Shown: one piece after another, positions 24,881-33,177 of the stretch
Layout of the letters: each line of letters begins with the position of its first letter
Position numbering within the stretch: position 1 is the first letter of the stretch
Source of the DNA: Thermoflexales bacterium
GTDB lineage: Bacteria; Chloroflexota; Anaerolineae; J036; Brachytrichaceae
Length of the DNA stretch: 44,819 bases
Direction: 5' to 3'
Assembly: GCA_019694215.1 (NCBI GenBank)
Contig: JAIBCK010000020.1
Location: 1-44,819, forward strand
Program-made: the position numbers and the translations under genes
Notes under the pieces: generated by a model
What the model was told of the DNA's origin: nothing
The model's database searches: none
Seen by the model: only the letters and a program-made list of their open reading frames with translations

Positions 24881-26484
24881 TGCAAGTCTTCATCACGATC
24901 GCCAATCTCGTCGGGCATGATGCCATCGGTCAGTGCGTCATTCAACAGGCCCGAACCTTCCTGCGCCGCGGCGACCAGGTCACCATCGTGTGCGAGGTCG
25001 CGCCGGTGGCGGTCGATTCGGCCATCGCCGCCCTCGTTCGCGTCACCAATCACGCCCAGCTCTCGGCAAATCGGCTCGACGCGTTCTGGCGCGGCGACCT
25101 GTATGTCTTTCACTATCCCGGCCTGTACTCACTGATGGACACCCTGCCGCACCTCGACCGGGGCGCGGTGATCTTCTACTATCACAACGTCACGCCGCCC
25201 GAGTTGTGGGGCAACGATGAAGTGGGCGCGTGGTGCCGACGCAGCATCGATGCCATTGCCGGCTACGTGCGCTTTGCCGACCTGTGCGTGACCGACAGCG
25301 ACTTCAACACGCGGGACCTGATTGACAACCACCGCGCTGACCCGGAGCGCACCCTGACCCTGAGCCTGTCAATCCCGCTCGACCGGTTTGTGCCGGGCCC
25401 CCGCGATCCCGATTTGCTGACGCGATATGGCGCACTCGGGAAGCGCATCATCCTGTTTGTCGGACGGATGGCACCCAACAAGCGTGTCGATCTGCTGATC
25501 GAGGCGATGCCGCTCGTGCTGGCGCGCGTGCCGGACGCGCTGCTGCTGCTCGTCGGCGACGACCGCGGCAACGACACCTTCAAGCGCTATGTCAGCGGGA
25601 TGAAGGCGCGGGCGGCCGAGTTGGGCATCGGACGGCAGGTGCACTTCTCGGGCGTGGTTGACGACCTCCCTGCGCACATGCGGCTGGCCGATGTCTACGC
25701 CAGCGCCAGCCTGCATGAGGGGTTTGGCGTGCCCCTGGTGGAAGCCATGGCGTGCGGCACACCGGTTGTCGTCAGCAATGCAACGGCACACCCCTGGGTG
25801 CTTGGAGAGGCCGGTCTCTTGTGCGAGCCCGGGGATGCCCGTGACCTGGCCGACAAACTCATCGCGGTGCTGACCGACGATGCCCTGCACGGCACGCTGG
25901 TCAACCGCGGGCTTGCCCGGGCGCAGGACTTTGCCCCTGACCGCTATGATGCCGAGTGGGCGCGCATCATCAGCCGGGCCGTTGTGCATCTGCCGCGTCA
26001 ACCCTATCCCGACCTCATGGCGGCGCCGGCGCACTCCCTGCAGACGGTATTTGGCCGGCCCGCCCAGACGGCCGAACAACCCGCATCCGAGACCGGGGCG
26101 GAGAGCATGGCTGATGTACAGGCCACCCGCACGCGCCTGCGAGGGCACATCCTGCATCTCGACAACACCGCCGACGTGATGAAGCGCGGCTACGTTGTGC
26201 GCTCAAATGCCCCGCTGGTCGGGAAACTCATCGCCTGGATCCGCCGGAATCTCACCTCGCATCTTCGCGAACCGTATCTGGATCCGATGATCGAGAAGCA
26301 GGTCGCCTTCAACCACCATGTCAGCTACACGCTGCATCAGATGCTGGACGCGATGATGGCGATTCAGGCCCGCCTTCCCGCCGACGGCCGGTCGGATGAA
26401 CAGCAGCGCGCCCTCGCCCGCCTGGCCGATGACGTGGCGGCGTTGAAGGCGGCGGTCGACACCGCGAGTCCGTCGGCGGACTAG
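24880..26484 (+). CDS. Glycosyltransferase family 4 with C-terminal amphipathic/coiled extension
   Basis: The 534-residue product has a GT4 domain up to about residue 370 (HYPGLYSLMDTLPHL and YYHNVTPPELWG in the acceptor half; ILFVGRMAPNKRVDLLIEA, SASLHEGFGVPLVEAMACGTPVV in the donor half). A C-terminal extension of about 160 residues contains VVRSNAPLVGKLIAWIRRNL and LDPMIEKQVAFNHHVSYTLH, the same type of segment as in the small coiled-coil protein of the cluster. I start it at the ATG at 24880, which shares one base with the previous stop; a longer open frame upstream runs antiparallel to nothing but overlaps the previous gene by 100 bp. Its stop overlaps a convergent stop within CTAG. Confidence 0.9.
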   Translation: MQVFITIANLVGHDAIGQCVIQQARTFLRRGDQVTIVCEVAPVAVDSAIAALVRVTNHAQLSANRLDAFWRGDLYVFHYPGLYSLMDTLPHLDRGAVIFYYHNVTPPELWGNDEVGAWCRRSIDAIAGYVRFADLCVTDSDFNTRDLIDNHRADPERTLTLSLSIPLDRFVPGPRDPDLLTRYGALGKRIILFVGRMAPNKRVDLLIEAMPLVLARVPDALLLLVGDDRGNDTFKRYVSGMKARAAELGIGRQVHFSGVVDDLPAHMRLADVYASASLHEGFGVPLVEAMACGTPVVVSNATAHPWVLGEAGLLCEPGDARDLADKLIAVLTDDALHGTLVNRGLARAQDFAPDRYDAEWARIISRAVVHLPRQPYPDLMAAPAHSLQTVFGRPAQTAEQPASETGAESMADVQATRTRLRGHILHLDNTADVMKRGYVVRSNAPLVGKLIAWIRRNLTSHLREPYLDPMIEKQVAFNHHVSYTLHQMLDAMMAIQARLPADGRSDEQQRALARLADDVAALKAAVDTASPSAD

Positions 26485-27644
26485 CGCGTCACCCACGCCC
26501 ACAGCGCCCGGGTGCGGGCGTCAAAGGCCTCCAGCGTAAAGGCCGCGCTGCGCAGACGTGCGGCCGCCCCAAGGCGCTCGCGCAAGGGCGGATCGTCGAT
26601 CAAACGCAGGGACTGCTCCACCAGGGCCGCCGGGGTCTGCCAGTGCTGCCCATCCACACCATCGGTGACGATCTCGGCCGGCCCGCCCGCGCCGAAGACA
26701 ACCGGCACAGCCGCGGCGGTCATGGCCTCAACGATCGACATCCCGAAATGCTCGGCGCGGTCCGGATAACGCTGCAAGTCGACGCCATAGCCGGCGGCGT
26801 GCCAGTACAGCGCGGCCCGGCCGATCAAGCCGGTGATCTCATGGTGGCTCGGCGCAAAGCGCAGGTCGACGGGCAGCCCGGCGGCAAGCGCCTCGATGTG
26901 CCGGGCATAGCCGTGGTGCTCGTCTCCGGGCGTGATGCTGCCGGCCAGCACCAGCCGCCACGGCGCCCCCGACGGCAGGCGGGCAAGCAGCGCGCGAAAG
27001 GCCTCGATCAGCACATCGTGGCGCTTGTTGTGCCCGCCGACGAAGAAGCGCCCAACGTGCAGGATGGTCGGCGTCTTTGGCAGCGGTGCCACCGGATCAA
27101 TGGGCGGGTACAGAATTTCGGCGTCGCGGTGCCAGTAGTGCGTCGCCCAACGCTGCGAATAGGCGGAGTTCACCCAGACCGCGTCGTAGGCGGCCAGCGC
27201 CCGCACCTGCGCGCGCGTGGGCAGGACGCTCAAGCGCGCCCGCAGCGTCGGCGGCAGGGCGCGTCCAAGCCGCGCGACGCGCAGTACCGAGCCCGCCCCC
27301 CAGCGCATGCGCCCCCCCGCCGAGAGATCGATCCCGGTGGGGAAGAAACTGAGGAAGACAGAGCGTTTTGCGCGCGGGTGAATGAAGCGACCCTGCGCGG
27401 CGTTGATGAAGCCGTCCAGCCCGGCGGTCCGGGCGCTGATGGCGGCATCGTCGTCGGGCACGCCGACCAGCCGGATGCGCTCGAGCGGGACGTTCCAGCG
27501 CGCCCGCAGCGCCTCTGGATCGACCTGCCCGGTGTGCCACATCTCGACGTCGTTCTGCCCGGCCAGGGCGATGGCCGCGCGCAACGCATGACGCCCACCA
27601 CCGCCGAAATTGCCGAGGCGGCTCTCAAATACGGCGATGGTCAT
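26481..27644 (-). CDS. Glycosyltransferase family 4 (ALG11-like donor domain)
   Basis: This 387-residue protein has a clear GT4 donor half: TILHVGRFFVGGHNKRHDVLIEAF, YWHAAGYG, EHFGMSIVEAMTAAAVPVVF and GGPAEIVTDGVDGQHW. The motif YWHAAGYG followed by EHFGMSIVEAM resembles the eukaryotic ALG11-type group rather than the other GT4 genes here. The N-terminal half is more divergent, starting FESRLGNFGGGGRHAL. Its stop codon is shared with the convergent GT4 gene through the tetranucleotide CTAG (26481-26484), leaving no room for a terminator between the two operons. Its start overlaps the stop of the next upstream gene by 4 bp. Confidence 0.88.
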   Translation of the reverse strand: MTIAVFESRLGNFGGGGRHALRAAIALAGQNDVEMWHTGQVDPEALRARWNVPLERIRLVGVPDDDAAISARTAGLDGFINAAQGRFIHPRAKRSVFLSFFPTGIDLSAGGRMRWGAGSVLRVARLGRALPPTLRARLSVLPTRAQVRALAAYDAVWVNSAYSQRWATHYWHRDAEILYPPIDPVAPLPKTPTILHVGRFFVGGHNKRHDVLIEAFRALLARLPSGAPWRLVLAGSITPGDEHHGYARHIEALAAGLPVDLRFAPSHHEITGLIGRAALYWHAAGYGVDLQRYPDRAEHFGMSIVEAMTAAAVPVVFGAGGPAEIVTDGVDGQHWQTPAALVEQSLRLIDDPPLRERLGAAARLRSAAFTLEAFDARTRALWAWVTR

Positions 27645-28726
27645 GGCTGCCCCGTGATCGCCCGCAGCTCACGCAGCAGGGTGGCGGCGACGACCGCGCG
27701 GGAATGCGCGGCGAGGCGGTCGGGTTGGCGGCGCAACAGCGCCGCGCGTGCGGGCTCGTCGGTCAGCAGGAGGTGCACGCCCTCGGCCAGCGCGGCGGGC
27801 TCGGGGCGCGCGATGAGCAAGCCCGCCCCCCGCACCGCCTCGGGGACGGCGGCGCAGGCCCGCGCCACGATGGGCAGGCCAAAGGCCATGGCCTCGACGA
27901 GCGGGATGCCAAAGCCCTCGTGTTCGCTCGCGGAGACGAAGACATCGGCGGCGGCATACCATCCGCCAAAGCCCTCATCGAAGCCGGGCTGTCCGGCGAA
28001 GACGACCTGCTGCGCGCCGCTGCGGGCGACGTGGTAGTCCAGCTCGCTGTGATAGGCGCGGTTGCCGTGCGCCGCGCCCACGAGCAGGAGGCGGCTGTTG
28101 GGCTGATGCCGGCGCTGGTAGTCGGCAAAGGCCGTGATGAGGTCGTCCTGGCGCTTGTTCGGCGCGAGCCGGCCAACGAACAGCCAGTTCGTCCAACGCT
28201 CATTGTTGATTATCCGTGGGTGGCGCTGCTGGATGGCGCGCCCCGCCGGCGAGGCCGCCGAGCGGCGCAGGCCGTCGGCGTCGACCCAGGGCGGGATGAC
28301 GCGCGGGTCGCGGAAGCCCATCGCGAGCAGTTCGCCGCGGTTGAAGTGCGAATCGGTGAGTGCGGGCTGGGCGCCGAAGCGCGCCTCCTCGACCCGCCCC
28401 CGCTCCAGCCGTCCGGCCATGTCGGCCGAATAGCGCTGGAAGAAGCGCCCGGGCGTGACGTTGTGGTCGTGCAGGATCACCCGGTCACCCAGCCGCTCCG
28501 CGATGGCCGTGGCCGCCGAGGCGTTGCCGTAGTGATAGATCAGCCAATCGTCGGGGCCAAGCCGCAGGTCGCGGGCGTCGAGCCCCCCCGGCGCCCGCGC
28601 ATCGTGCGAGAGTGTGTAGATGTGGCTGTCGCGCTGGCCGGCCTCGCGCAGGATGGCCTGATACAGCCGGGCGATGTTGCCGATGGCGTCGTGGGCGGAC
28701 AGCGCTGCGACCAGTTGGTGGATCAT
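27641..28726 (-). CDS. Glycosyltransferase family 4
   Basis: The 361-residue product has DDWLIYHYGNAS and VILHDHNVTPGRFF in the acceptor half, LFVGRLAPNKRQDDLITAF at the domain junction, and SASEHEGFGIPLVEAMAFGLPIV in the donor half. The phrase YHYG...HNVTP also occurs in the GT4 protein at 24880-26484 (YHNVTPPE), so the two are probably paralogues that use related acceptors. It overlaps the small coiled-coil gene upstream and the GT4 gene downstream by 4 bp each, so the three are translationally coupled in one minus-strand operon. Confidence 0.9.
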   Translation of the reverse strand: MIHQLVAALSAHDAIGNIARLYQAILREAGQRDSHIYTLSHDARAPGGLDARDLRLGPDDWLIYHYGNASAATAIAERLGDRVILHDHNVTPGRFFQRYSADMAGRLERGRVEEARFGAQPALTDSHFNRGELLAMGFRDPRVIPPWVDADGLRRSAASPAGRAIQQRHPRIINNERWTNWLFVGRLAPNKRQDDLITAFADYQRRHQPNSRLLLVGAAHGNRAYHSELDYHVARSGAQQVVFAGQPGFDEGFGGWYAAADVFVSASEHEGFGIPLVEAMAFGLPIVARACAAVPEAVRGAGLLIARPEPAALAEGVHLLLTDEPARAALLRRQPDRLAAHSRAVVAATLLRELRAITGQP

Positions 28727-29118
28727 GCCGGGCGGTCGTCGCCGGGCCCGCGCGCGGCGCGCAGCGCCGCCAGCGCGCGCTGCTGACGCACAACGATCTC
28801 ACGCAACGTCTCCAGCGCGGCGATTTGCTGGTGCTGGGCGGCTTCGAGCCGCGCCGCCAGGCCATTGGTGTAGAAGACGACCAGGGCGTGCAGCGGGCGT
28901 TTTAGCGCGCCAAGCGAAAACCGTCCGCCGGGGAGCTGCCGAAAGGCGGTCTCGGCCGAGAGGCCCAAGTCCTGGCTCAGGGCGCGGACCTGCGCGATGC
29001 GCACATCCAAATCAGCCAGCAGCGCCTCCGTGCTCTCCGGGGCGGCGGGACGCGCCGCAAGGGCGGCATCGATGCGCGCCGAAAGGGATTGTTGCACTGC
29101 GTCGTCGTCGTGGCCCAT
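28723..29118 (-). CDS. Small coiled-coil protein of the glycosyltransferase cluster
   Basis: The 131-residue product is mostly helix: heptad-like stretches at about residues 10-55 and 85-125 flank a short basic amphipathic middle (LPGGRFSLGALKRPLHALVVFYTNGL). There is no recognisable domain and no signal peptide. Its place just before two GT4 genes, with a 4-bp overlap, parallels the position of the other coiled-coil protein (21846-22409) among the plus-strand transferases. I infer a scaffold or membrane-association role but cannot name a family. A TATAAT on the minus strand lies about 20 nt before its ATG. Confidence 0.7.
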   Translation of the reverse strand: MGHDDDAVQQSLSARIDAALAARPAAPESTEALLADLDVRIAQVRALSQDLGLSAETAFRQLPGGRFSLGALKRPLHALVVFYTNGLAARLEAAQHQQIAALETLREIVVRQQRALAALRAARGPGDDRPA

Positions 29119-29120
29119 GA

Positions 29121-29132
29121 CACCCCGGGGTG
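29121..29132. promoter_or_regulatory. Perfect 12-bp palindrome at the start site of the coiled-coil/GT4 operon
   Basis: CACCCCGGGGTG lies between the predicted transcription start (about 29132) and the ATG at 29118. It could be an operator or an mRNA hairpin over the ribosome-binding region. In GC-rich DNA a 12-bp palindrome can arise by chance, so this is weak. Confidence 0.3.
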
Positions 29133-29138
29133 CGAAAG

Positions 29139-29144
29139 ATTATA
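29139..29144 (-). promoter_or_regulatory. -10 hexamer of the minus-strand GT operon
   Basis: A consensus TATAAT on the minus strand in the 47-bp gap before the coiled-coil gene predicts a start near 29132 and a leader of about 14 nt. No clear -35 box is seen. Confidence 0.5.
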
Positions 29145-29165
29145 GCGGCGCGGTCTGCGCGCCGA

Positions 29166-30521
29166 TCAGCGCTGCCGCAGCCAGCGCATGAAGCGGATGA
29201 AGCGCCCGCGTTCGTAGCCCGAGACAGTCTCCCGCAGGCGGGCGTTCTCGGCGCGCAGCGCGGGTTCGGCGGACGTTGCGTCCAACTGCAGGCCGGCCCG
29301 GCGGTCGGCCGCCTTGCGCGGGGCCAGGCAGTAGCGAATCAGCGGCGCCGCCACCCGCGGCCAGGCATAGTCGGCCTGCGCGCGGGCAAAGGCGCCCGCC
29401 AGCGACGCGCGCGGCACCTCCAGCCAACGCAGGATGGCGGCCGCGAGCGCGTCCGGGTCCGCTTCGGGCACGGCCTCGCCCAGGCCGTAGCGGGCGATGA
29501 CGGCGGCCGTCTCGTCGCCCGCCGTGGCCAGGGTGGGGACGCTCGCCCAGATGTAGCCGAGGGTGCGCGAGCGAAAGGCCAGGCGGGTCTCGTAGGTCTC
29601 GCGATGCAGCGACAGCGCCAGATCGCTTTCGAGCAGCACGGCCGGCCAGTCGGCGTAGGGGACCCAATCGCCAAACAAAACGACTCGATCCGCCAGCCCA
29701 AGCTCGACGGCCAGGGCGCGGGCGGCCTCCGCATGCGTGGGCGCGCCGGCGACCGCGGGGTTGGGATGGCGCGTGCCGGGGAAAACCAGCCGCACATCGT
29801 CGCGGACCGCCGCGACGCGCGCAAATGCGCGGATGGCGGTGAGCGGGTCCAGCCACGGCCACAGCCCGCCGCCCCACAACACGATCCGATCCCGCGCGCC
29901 GATGCCCGGCCACACGCCGCGCAGGACGGGCCGCGCGGCCTCGGGCGGCTGCGGATCGAGCCCCGAGGCGACGACATCGACCAGTCCGCGCAACGCAGGA
30001 TCCTCAGCGATGGTCAGGGGGTTGATGCGGCCCGCGCTTTCGAGCTGGCCCAGACACCAGTCACGCTGACGCTCGCTCGCGCACAGGTAGAAGTCGCCCA
30101 TCCGCCACTGCGCGCGCAGGTTGTTCATCCGCTCGCGCCACCAGCCAATCTGCTGGTCGAGCGGATGCGCGGCGACCATCGCCAGGCCTTCGGACAGCAT
30201 CGGATCGTAGGCATCGAGAATGAGCGCCGCGGGCAGGTCGGCCAGGGCCGGGAAATCCGTGGCGAGATCGGTGTTGAGGAGGATGGCGTCGCTGGCCCGG
30301 GCGAGGGGTTCGAGCGTTGGCCAATCGTTGCGCCGGTAGGCCACCACCGGGAAGCCCTCCGCGCTCAGGCGGGCGACAGGCGGGTTGGGGATGGCGAACG
30401 TGACCGCGACATGCGCGGCAAGCGTGCGGGCCAGGGCGAGATAGCGCAGGCCCGGCCCGGCCATGGCGTCGCCGACGACGTCATGCGAGACGACGAGGAT
30501 GCGTGGTCGGTCGGTGGGCAC
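29166..30521 (-). CDS. GT4-like glycosyltransferase with C-terminal coiled tail
   Basis: The 451-residue product has a GT-B layout: ILVVSHDVVGDAMAGPGLRYL at the N-terminus, IVLWGGGLWPWLDPLTAIRAF and VVLFGDWVPYADWPAVLLESD in the donor half, and SLHRETYETRLAFRSRTLGYIWAS near residue 330. In place of the usual GT4 EGFGLPxxE motif it has this SLH...AFRSR segment, so it is a divergent subgroup. The last 40 residues (LRAENARLRETVSGYERGRF, then IRFMRWLRQR) are a short coiled coil with a basic amphipathic end, as in many Chloroflexota glycan genes. It starts from a GTG whose -10 hexamer lies 6 nt upstream. Confidence 0.85.
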   Translation of the reverse strand: MPTDRPRILVVSHDVVGDAMAGPGLRYLALARTLAAHVAVTFAIPNPPVARLSAEGFPVVAYRRNDWPTLEPLARASDAILLNTDLATDFPALADLPAALILDAYDPMLSEGLAMVAAHPLDQQIGWWRERMNNLRAQWRMGDFYLCASERQRDWCLGQLESAGRINPLTIAEDPALRGLVDVVASGLDPQPPEAARPVLRGVWPGIGARDRIVLWGGGLWPWLDPLTAIRAFARVAAVRDDVRLVFPGTRHPNPAVAGAPTHAEAARALAVELGLADRVVLFGDWVPYADWPAVLLESDLALSLHRETYETRLAFRSRTLGYIWASVPTLATAGDETAAVIARYGLGEAVPEADPDALAAAILRWLEVPRASLAGAFARAQADYAWPRVAAPLIRYCLAPRKAADRRAGLQLDATSAEPALRAENARLRETVSGYERGRFIRFMRWLRQR

Positions 30522-30527
30522 GGGCGG

Positions 30528-30533
30528 ATTGTA
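30528..30533 (-). promoter_or_regulatory. -10 hexamer for leaderless GTG start at 30521
   Basis: TACAAT on the minus strand ends 6 nt before the GTG at 30521. The predicted start site is the G of the start codon itself. No Shine-Dalgarno precedes the gene. Confidence 0.5.
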
Positions 30534-30547
30534 GCCGCGGGGTCGGG

Positions 30548-31168
30548 TCAGGCGTAGTAGCCGCGATAAGGCTCGGGCAGCAACGCGGCGATGCGGCGCA
30601 TGAGCTGGTCGGTGGCCTCCTCGGCGCTGAGGGAGCGATCCAGCCGCAGGGCGGGCCCGAAGCGCGCCCCCACCTCGCCGCGGTGCCCACTGCGCAGGGC
30701 TGATGCGATCTTCTCGATCCCCCAGATCCCCATCGGGATGACCGGGACATCGGCGCGCTGCGCCAGCCAGGCCACGCCCGAGCGCGCCTTGATCATCATG
30801 CCGCTCTTGCTGCGGGTGCCCTCGGGTGACATGCCCAGGCTCTTGCCGCTCTTGAGCGCCTCGATCGCAGCCTTGAGGGCGGCGCGATCGGCCTCCGCCT
30901 GACGGACGTAGATCACCCCCGCCGCGGAAAACAGCCAGTGCAGGGGCAGGATCTTGCGTCGCTTGGCCGCCGCGAAGACCGTGATCTGCGGGCGGGGCGG
31001 GATGCAGGCCATGACGAAGGGCGGGTCGAAGTTGCTGAGGTGATTGACCGCCAGGATGAAGCCGGGCTCCTTCGGGAAGTGCTCGACACCTTCCAGCACG
31101 GTGGTGCGCGAGACGACGGCCATGAAGGCGCGGCAGGCCGTGTGGAGAAAGGGATACAGCGGTGCCAT
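30548..31168 (-). CDS. 1-acyl-sn-glycerol-3-phosphate acyltransferase family (PlsC-like)
   Basis: This 206-residue protein should acylate a lysophospholipid or related acceptor at the membrane. It has the four family blocks: catalytic NHLSNFD (about residue 46), a [16 protein letters not shown] region, [10 protein letters not shown] (about residue 123) for phosphate binding, and [10 protein letters not shown]. The length is usual for short PlsC proteins. I use the ATG at 31168, 4 nt after the upstream stop; an in-frame GTG at 31186 would overlap that gene. It is co-directional with the small coiled-coil gene, and the two probably share the promoter at 31701. Confidence 0.92.
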
Positions 31169-31172
31169 CTGT

Positions 31173-31670
31173 CTAGTTTGGCCCACGCAGGCGATCCATG
31201 CGCGCCTTCAAGCTCTTGTCGTCTTCGGCGGGCGGAGGCGGTGCAGACGACGGGGCGACTTGGGACGTTGTGCTGGCGCTGGCACCGTCGGCGGCCGCCT
31301 CGACGGCGACGCGGGTGGCCTCGGCACCGCGCTCGACGGCCTTCATGCTGGCGCGCATGTCGCGCTCGGCGCTCTCCAGCTGGTCGATCATGCGCTGGTT
31401 GCTGGCGATGGCGTCGCGGGTCTGCGCCGCCTGACCCAGGCGCGTGCGGGCGGCGTCATCATTGCCGGCCTTGACGGCGGCATCGACGCCGCCCTCCAGA
31501 CGCGCCAGCTCCTCCTGCAGGCGCTTGCGCGCCGCCTCGAGTTCCGCCCGGCGCAGGGCGATTTCACGTTGTGCGGCCGCCGGGTCTTCACCGCGCACGT
31601 GCGGCGCGCCGCGGCTGGCTCCGCGCAGGCGGGCGCGGGCGACGAGGAGGGCTTTTTCGATCAGGTTCAT
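31173..31670 (-). CDS. Coiled-coil protein, weakly PspA/IM30-like
   Basis: The 165-residue product starts [15 protein letters not shown], then has an [20 protein letters not shown] segment that resembles the PspA/IM30 start (a membrane-binding helix followed by an EDP motif), and a long predicted coiled coil to about residue 125. The tail is Ser/Pro-rich with a short basic end. Full PspA is about 220 residues, so this is shorter and the relation is tentative. The ATG at 31670 is chosen because the open frame before it runs antisense to the tgt gene. The PlsC-like gene follows 4 nt after its stop, which suggests a shared membrane-related role. Confidence 0.6.
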
Positions 31671-31699
31671 GGGTGTGCGGCAGGGGGGTGTGCCTCCAC

Positions 31700-31706
31700 T
31701 ATGATA
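31700..31706. promoter_or_regulatory. Overlapping divergent -10 hexamers (tgt / coiled-coil gene)
   Basis: The 7-bp stretch TATGATA contains TATGAT on the plus strand (31700-31705, 7 nt before the tgt ATG) and TATCAT on the minus strand (31701-31706, 30 nt before the ATG at 31670). One AT-rich element could therefore start both divergent transcripts. No -35 boxes are convincing. Confidence 0.5.
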
Positions 31707-31712
31707 GCTGGC

Positions 31713-32825
31713 ATGTTCGAATTCGAGTTGCGCGCCAGCGACGGGCGCGCGCGGGCCGGCATTTTCCGCGTCCCACACGGTGACATCCTCACCCCCGTCT
31801 TCATGCCGGTCGGCACGCAGGCGGCGGTGAAGGGCGTGACGCCGCGCGAGTTGGGCGAGATGGCCGCCAACGTCGTGCTGTCCAACACCTATCACCTGTA
31901 TCTGCGGCCCGGCGATGCGCTGGTGGCGCGACGCGGCGGGCTGCACCGCTTCATGGGCTGGCCGGGGCCGATGCTCACCGACAGCGGCGGCTTCCAGGTG
32001 TTCTCACTCAGTGCGATGCGCAAGATCGACGAACAGGGCGTGACCTTCAAGAGCCATCTGGACGGCAGCCTGCACCGCTTCACGCCCGAGAAGTCCATCA
32101 GCATCCAGGAGAACCTGGGGGCCGACATCATCATGGCTTTTGACGAGTGTCCGCCGCCCACCGATCGCGAATACGTGACCGAGTCGCTGGCCCGCACGCA
32201 TGCCTGGGCGCGGCGCTGCCGCGACGCGCACACCCGCGCCGACCAGGCGCTGTTTGGCATCGTTCAGGGCGGCATCTTTCAGGACCTGCGCGCGCGCTCG
32301 GCGCAGGCCATCATGGAGATCGGCTTTCCAGGTTATGCGATCGGCGGCCTGGCGGTCGGGGAGACCAAGGCCGAGATGTACCCCGTGCTGGCCTGGATGG
32401 ACGATCTGCTCCCGCGCGACAAGCCGCGCTATCTGATGGGCGTGGGTGATCCGCGCGACCTGCTGGAGGGCATCGCGCGCGGTGTCGATCTCTTTGACTG
32501 CGTGCTGCCCACGCGGCTGGCCCGCCACGCTGCCGCCTTCACGCACGATGGCCGCATCACGGTGACCAACCAGCGCTTCGCCGAGGATGATGGTCCGTTG
32601 GACGCCGAATGCGATTGCGCCACCTGCCAGCACTTCTCGCGCGCCTACCTCCGCCACCTGCTGCAGGCCGGCGAGCTGCTGGGCATGATGCTGATGAGCG
32701 TGCACAACCTGCGCTTCCTCATCCGGTTGGTGGCTGATGCGCGCGCGGCGATCTTCGAGCGCCGCTTCGAGGCCTTCGCTTCGGCATGGCTGGCGCGGTA
32801 TGCGGCGGGTGGGCGACGTGCATAG
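31713..32825 (+). CDS. tgt: Queuine/preQ1 tRNA-guanine transglycosylase
   Basis: The 370-residue enzyme exchanges guanine-34 in GUN-anticodon tRNAs for preQ1, a step of queuosine synthesis. Seen are the active-site DSGGFQVFSL (general-base Asp), the nucleophile region FDCVLPTRLARH, GGLAVGE for base recognition, and the zinc site CDCATC followed by a His about 25 residues later (LMSVHNL). Length is that of bacterial Tgt. The ATG at 31713 is preferred to upstream in-frame codons because the family begins MFEFELRASDGRARAG there and a -10 hexamer ends 7 nt before it. No other queuosine gene (queA, queC-F) is in the window. The next gene overlaps its end by 8 bp. Confidence 0.97.
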   Translation: MFEFELRASDGRARAGIFRVPHGDILTPVFMPVGTQAAVKGVTPRELGEMAANVVLSNTYHLYLRPGDALVARRGGLHRFMGWPGPMLTDSGGFQVFSLSAMRKIDEQGVTFKSHLDGSLHRFTPEKSISIQENLGADIIMAFDECPPPTDREYVTESLARTHAWARRCRDAHTRADQALFGIVQGGIFQDLRARSAQAIMEIGFPGYAIGGLAVGETKAEMYPVLAWMDDLLPRDKPRYLMGVGDPRDLLEGIARGVDLFDCVLPTRLARHAAAFTHDGRITVTNQRFAEDDGPLDAECDCATCQHFSRAYLRHLLQAGELLGMMLMSVHNLRFLIRLVADARAAIFERRFEAFASAWLARYAAGGRRA

Positions 32826-33171
32826 GCGCGCGCGCAACCTCGGCCTGCTGCCCTTTGGCGTGAGCGCCCTGCTGGCCCTCGCCCTTGGGCTCGCCGCGCG
32901 GCTGGATGCCGTCATGGCCTGGCTCGTGGCGGTCAACGTCGTCACCTTCGTGACCTATGCCGGCGACAAGGCCAGCGCCGGCGCGGGAACGCTGCGCGTG
33001 CCGGAGTGGTCGCTGCTCGGGCTGGCGCTCGTGGGCGGGTCGCCGGCCGCGGTTCTGGCGATGTTGCTGCTGCGCCACAAGACGGCCAAGCCATCCTTTC
33101 TGGGGCGCTTTGTCGTTGTAATCGTTGTGCAGTCCCTCGCCATTGCGGCATGGCTGGCCCTGCGGCGCTGA
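32818..33171 (+). CDS. DUF1294 family membrane protein
   Basis: The 117-residue product has about three hydrophobic segments and the family motifs NVVTFVTYAGDKASA, LRVPEWSLLGLALVGGSPAA and LLRHKTAKPSF, which define DUF1294. The function is unknown. The best start is the GTG at 32818, which overlaps the tgt stop by 8 bp; the frame is open further upstream but only inside tgt. It has no cold-shock or nuclease domain fused at the N-terminus, as some members do. It ends 6 bp from a convergent gene. Confidence 0.85.
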   Translation: MHRRARNLGLLPFGVSALLALALGLAARLDAVMAWLVAVNVVTFVTYAGDKASAGAGTLRVPEWSLLGLALVGGSPAAVLAMLLLRHKTAKPSFLGRFVVVIVVQSLAIAAWLALRR

Positions 33172-33177
33172 GCGCGT

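Noticed and set aside
31671-31946. A longer frame for the coiled-coil gene beginning at 31946.
   Set aside because: The extension runs antisense to the conserved start of tgt and reads as non-protein-like sequence.
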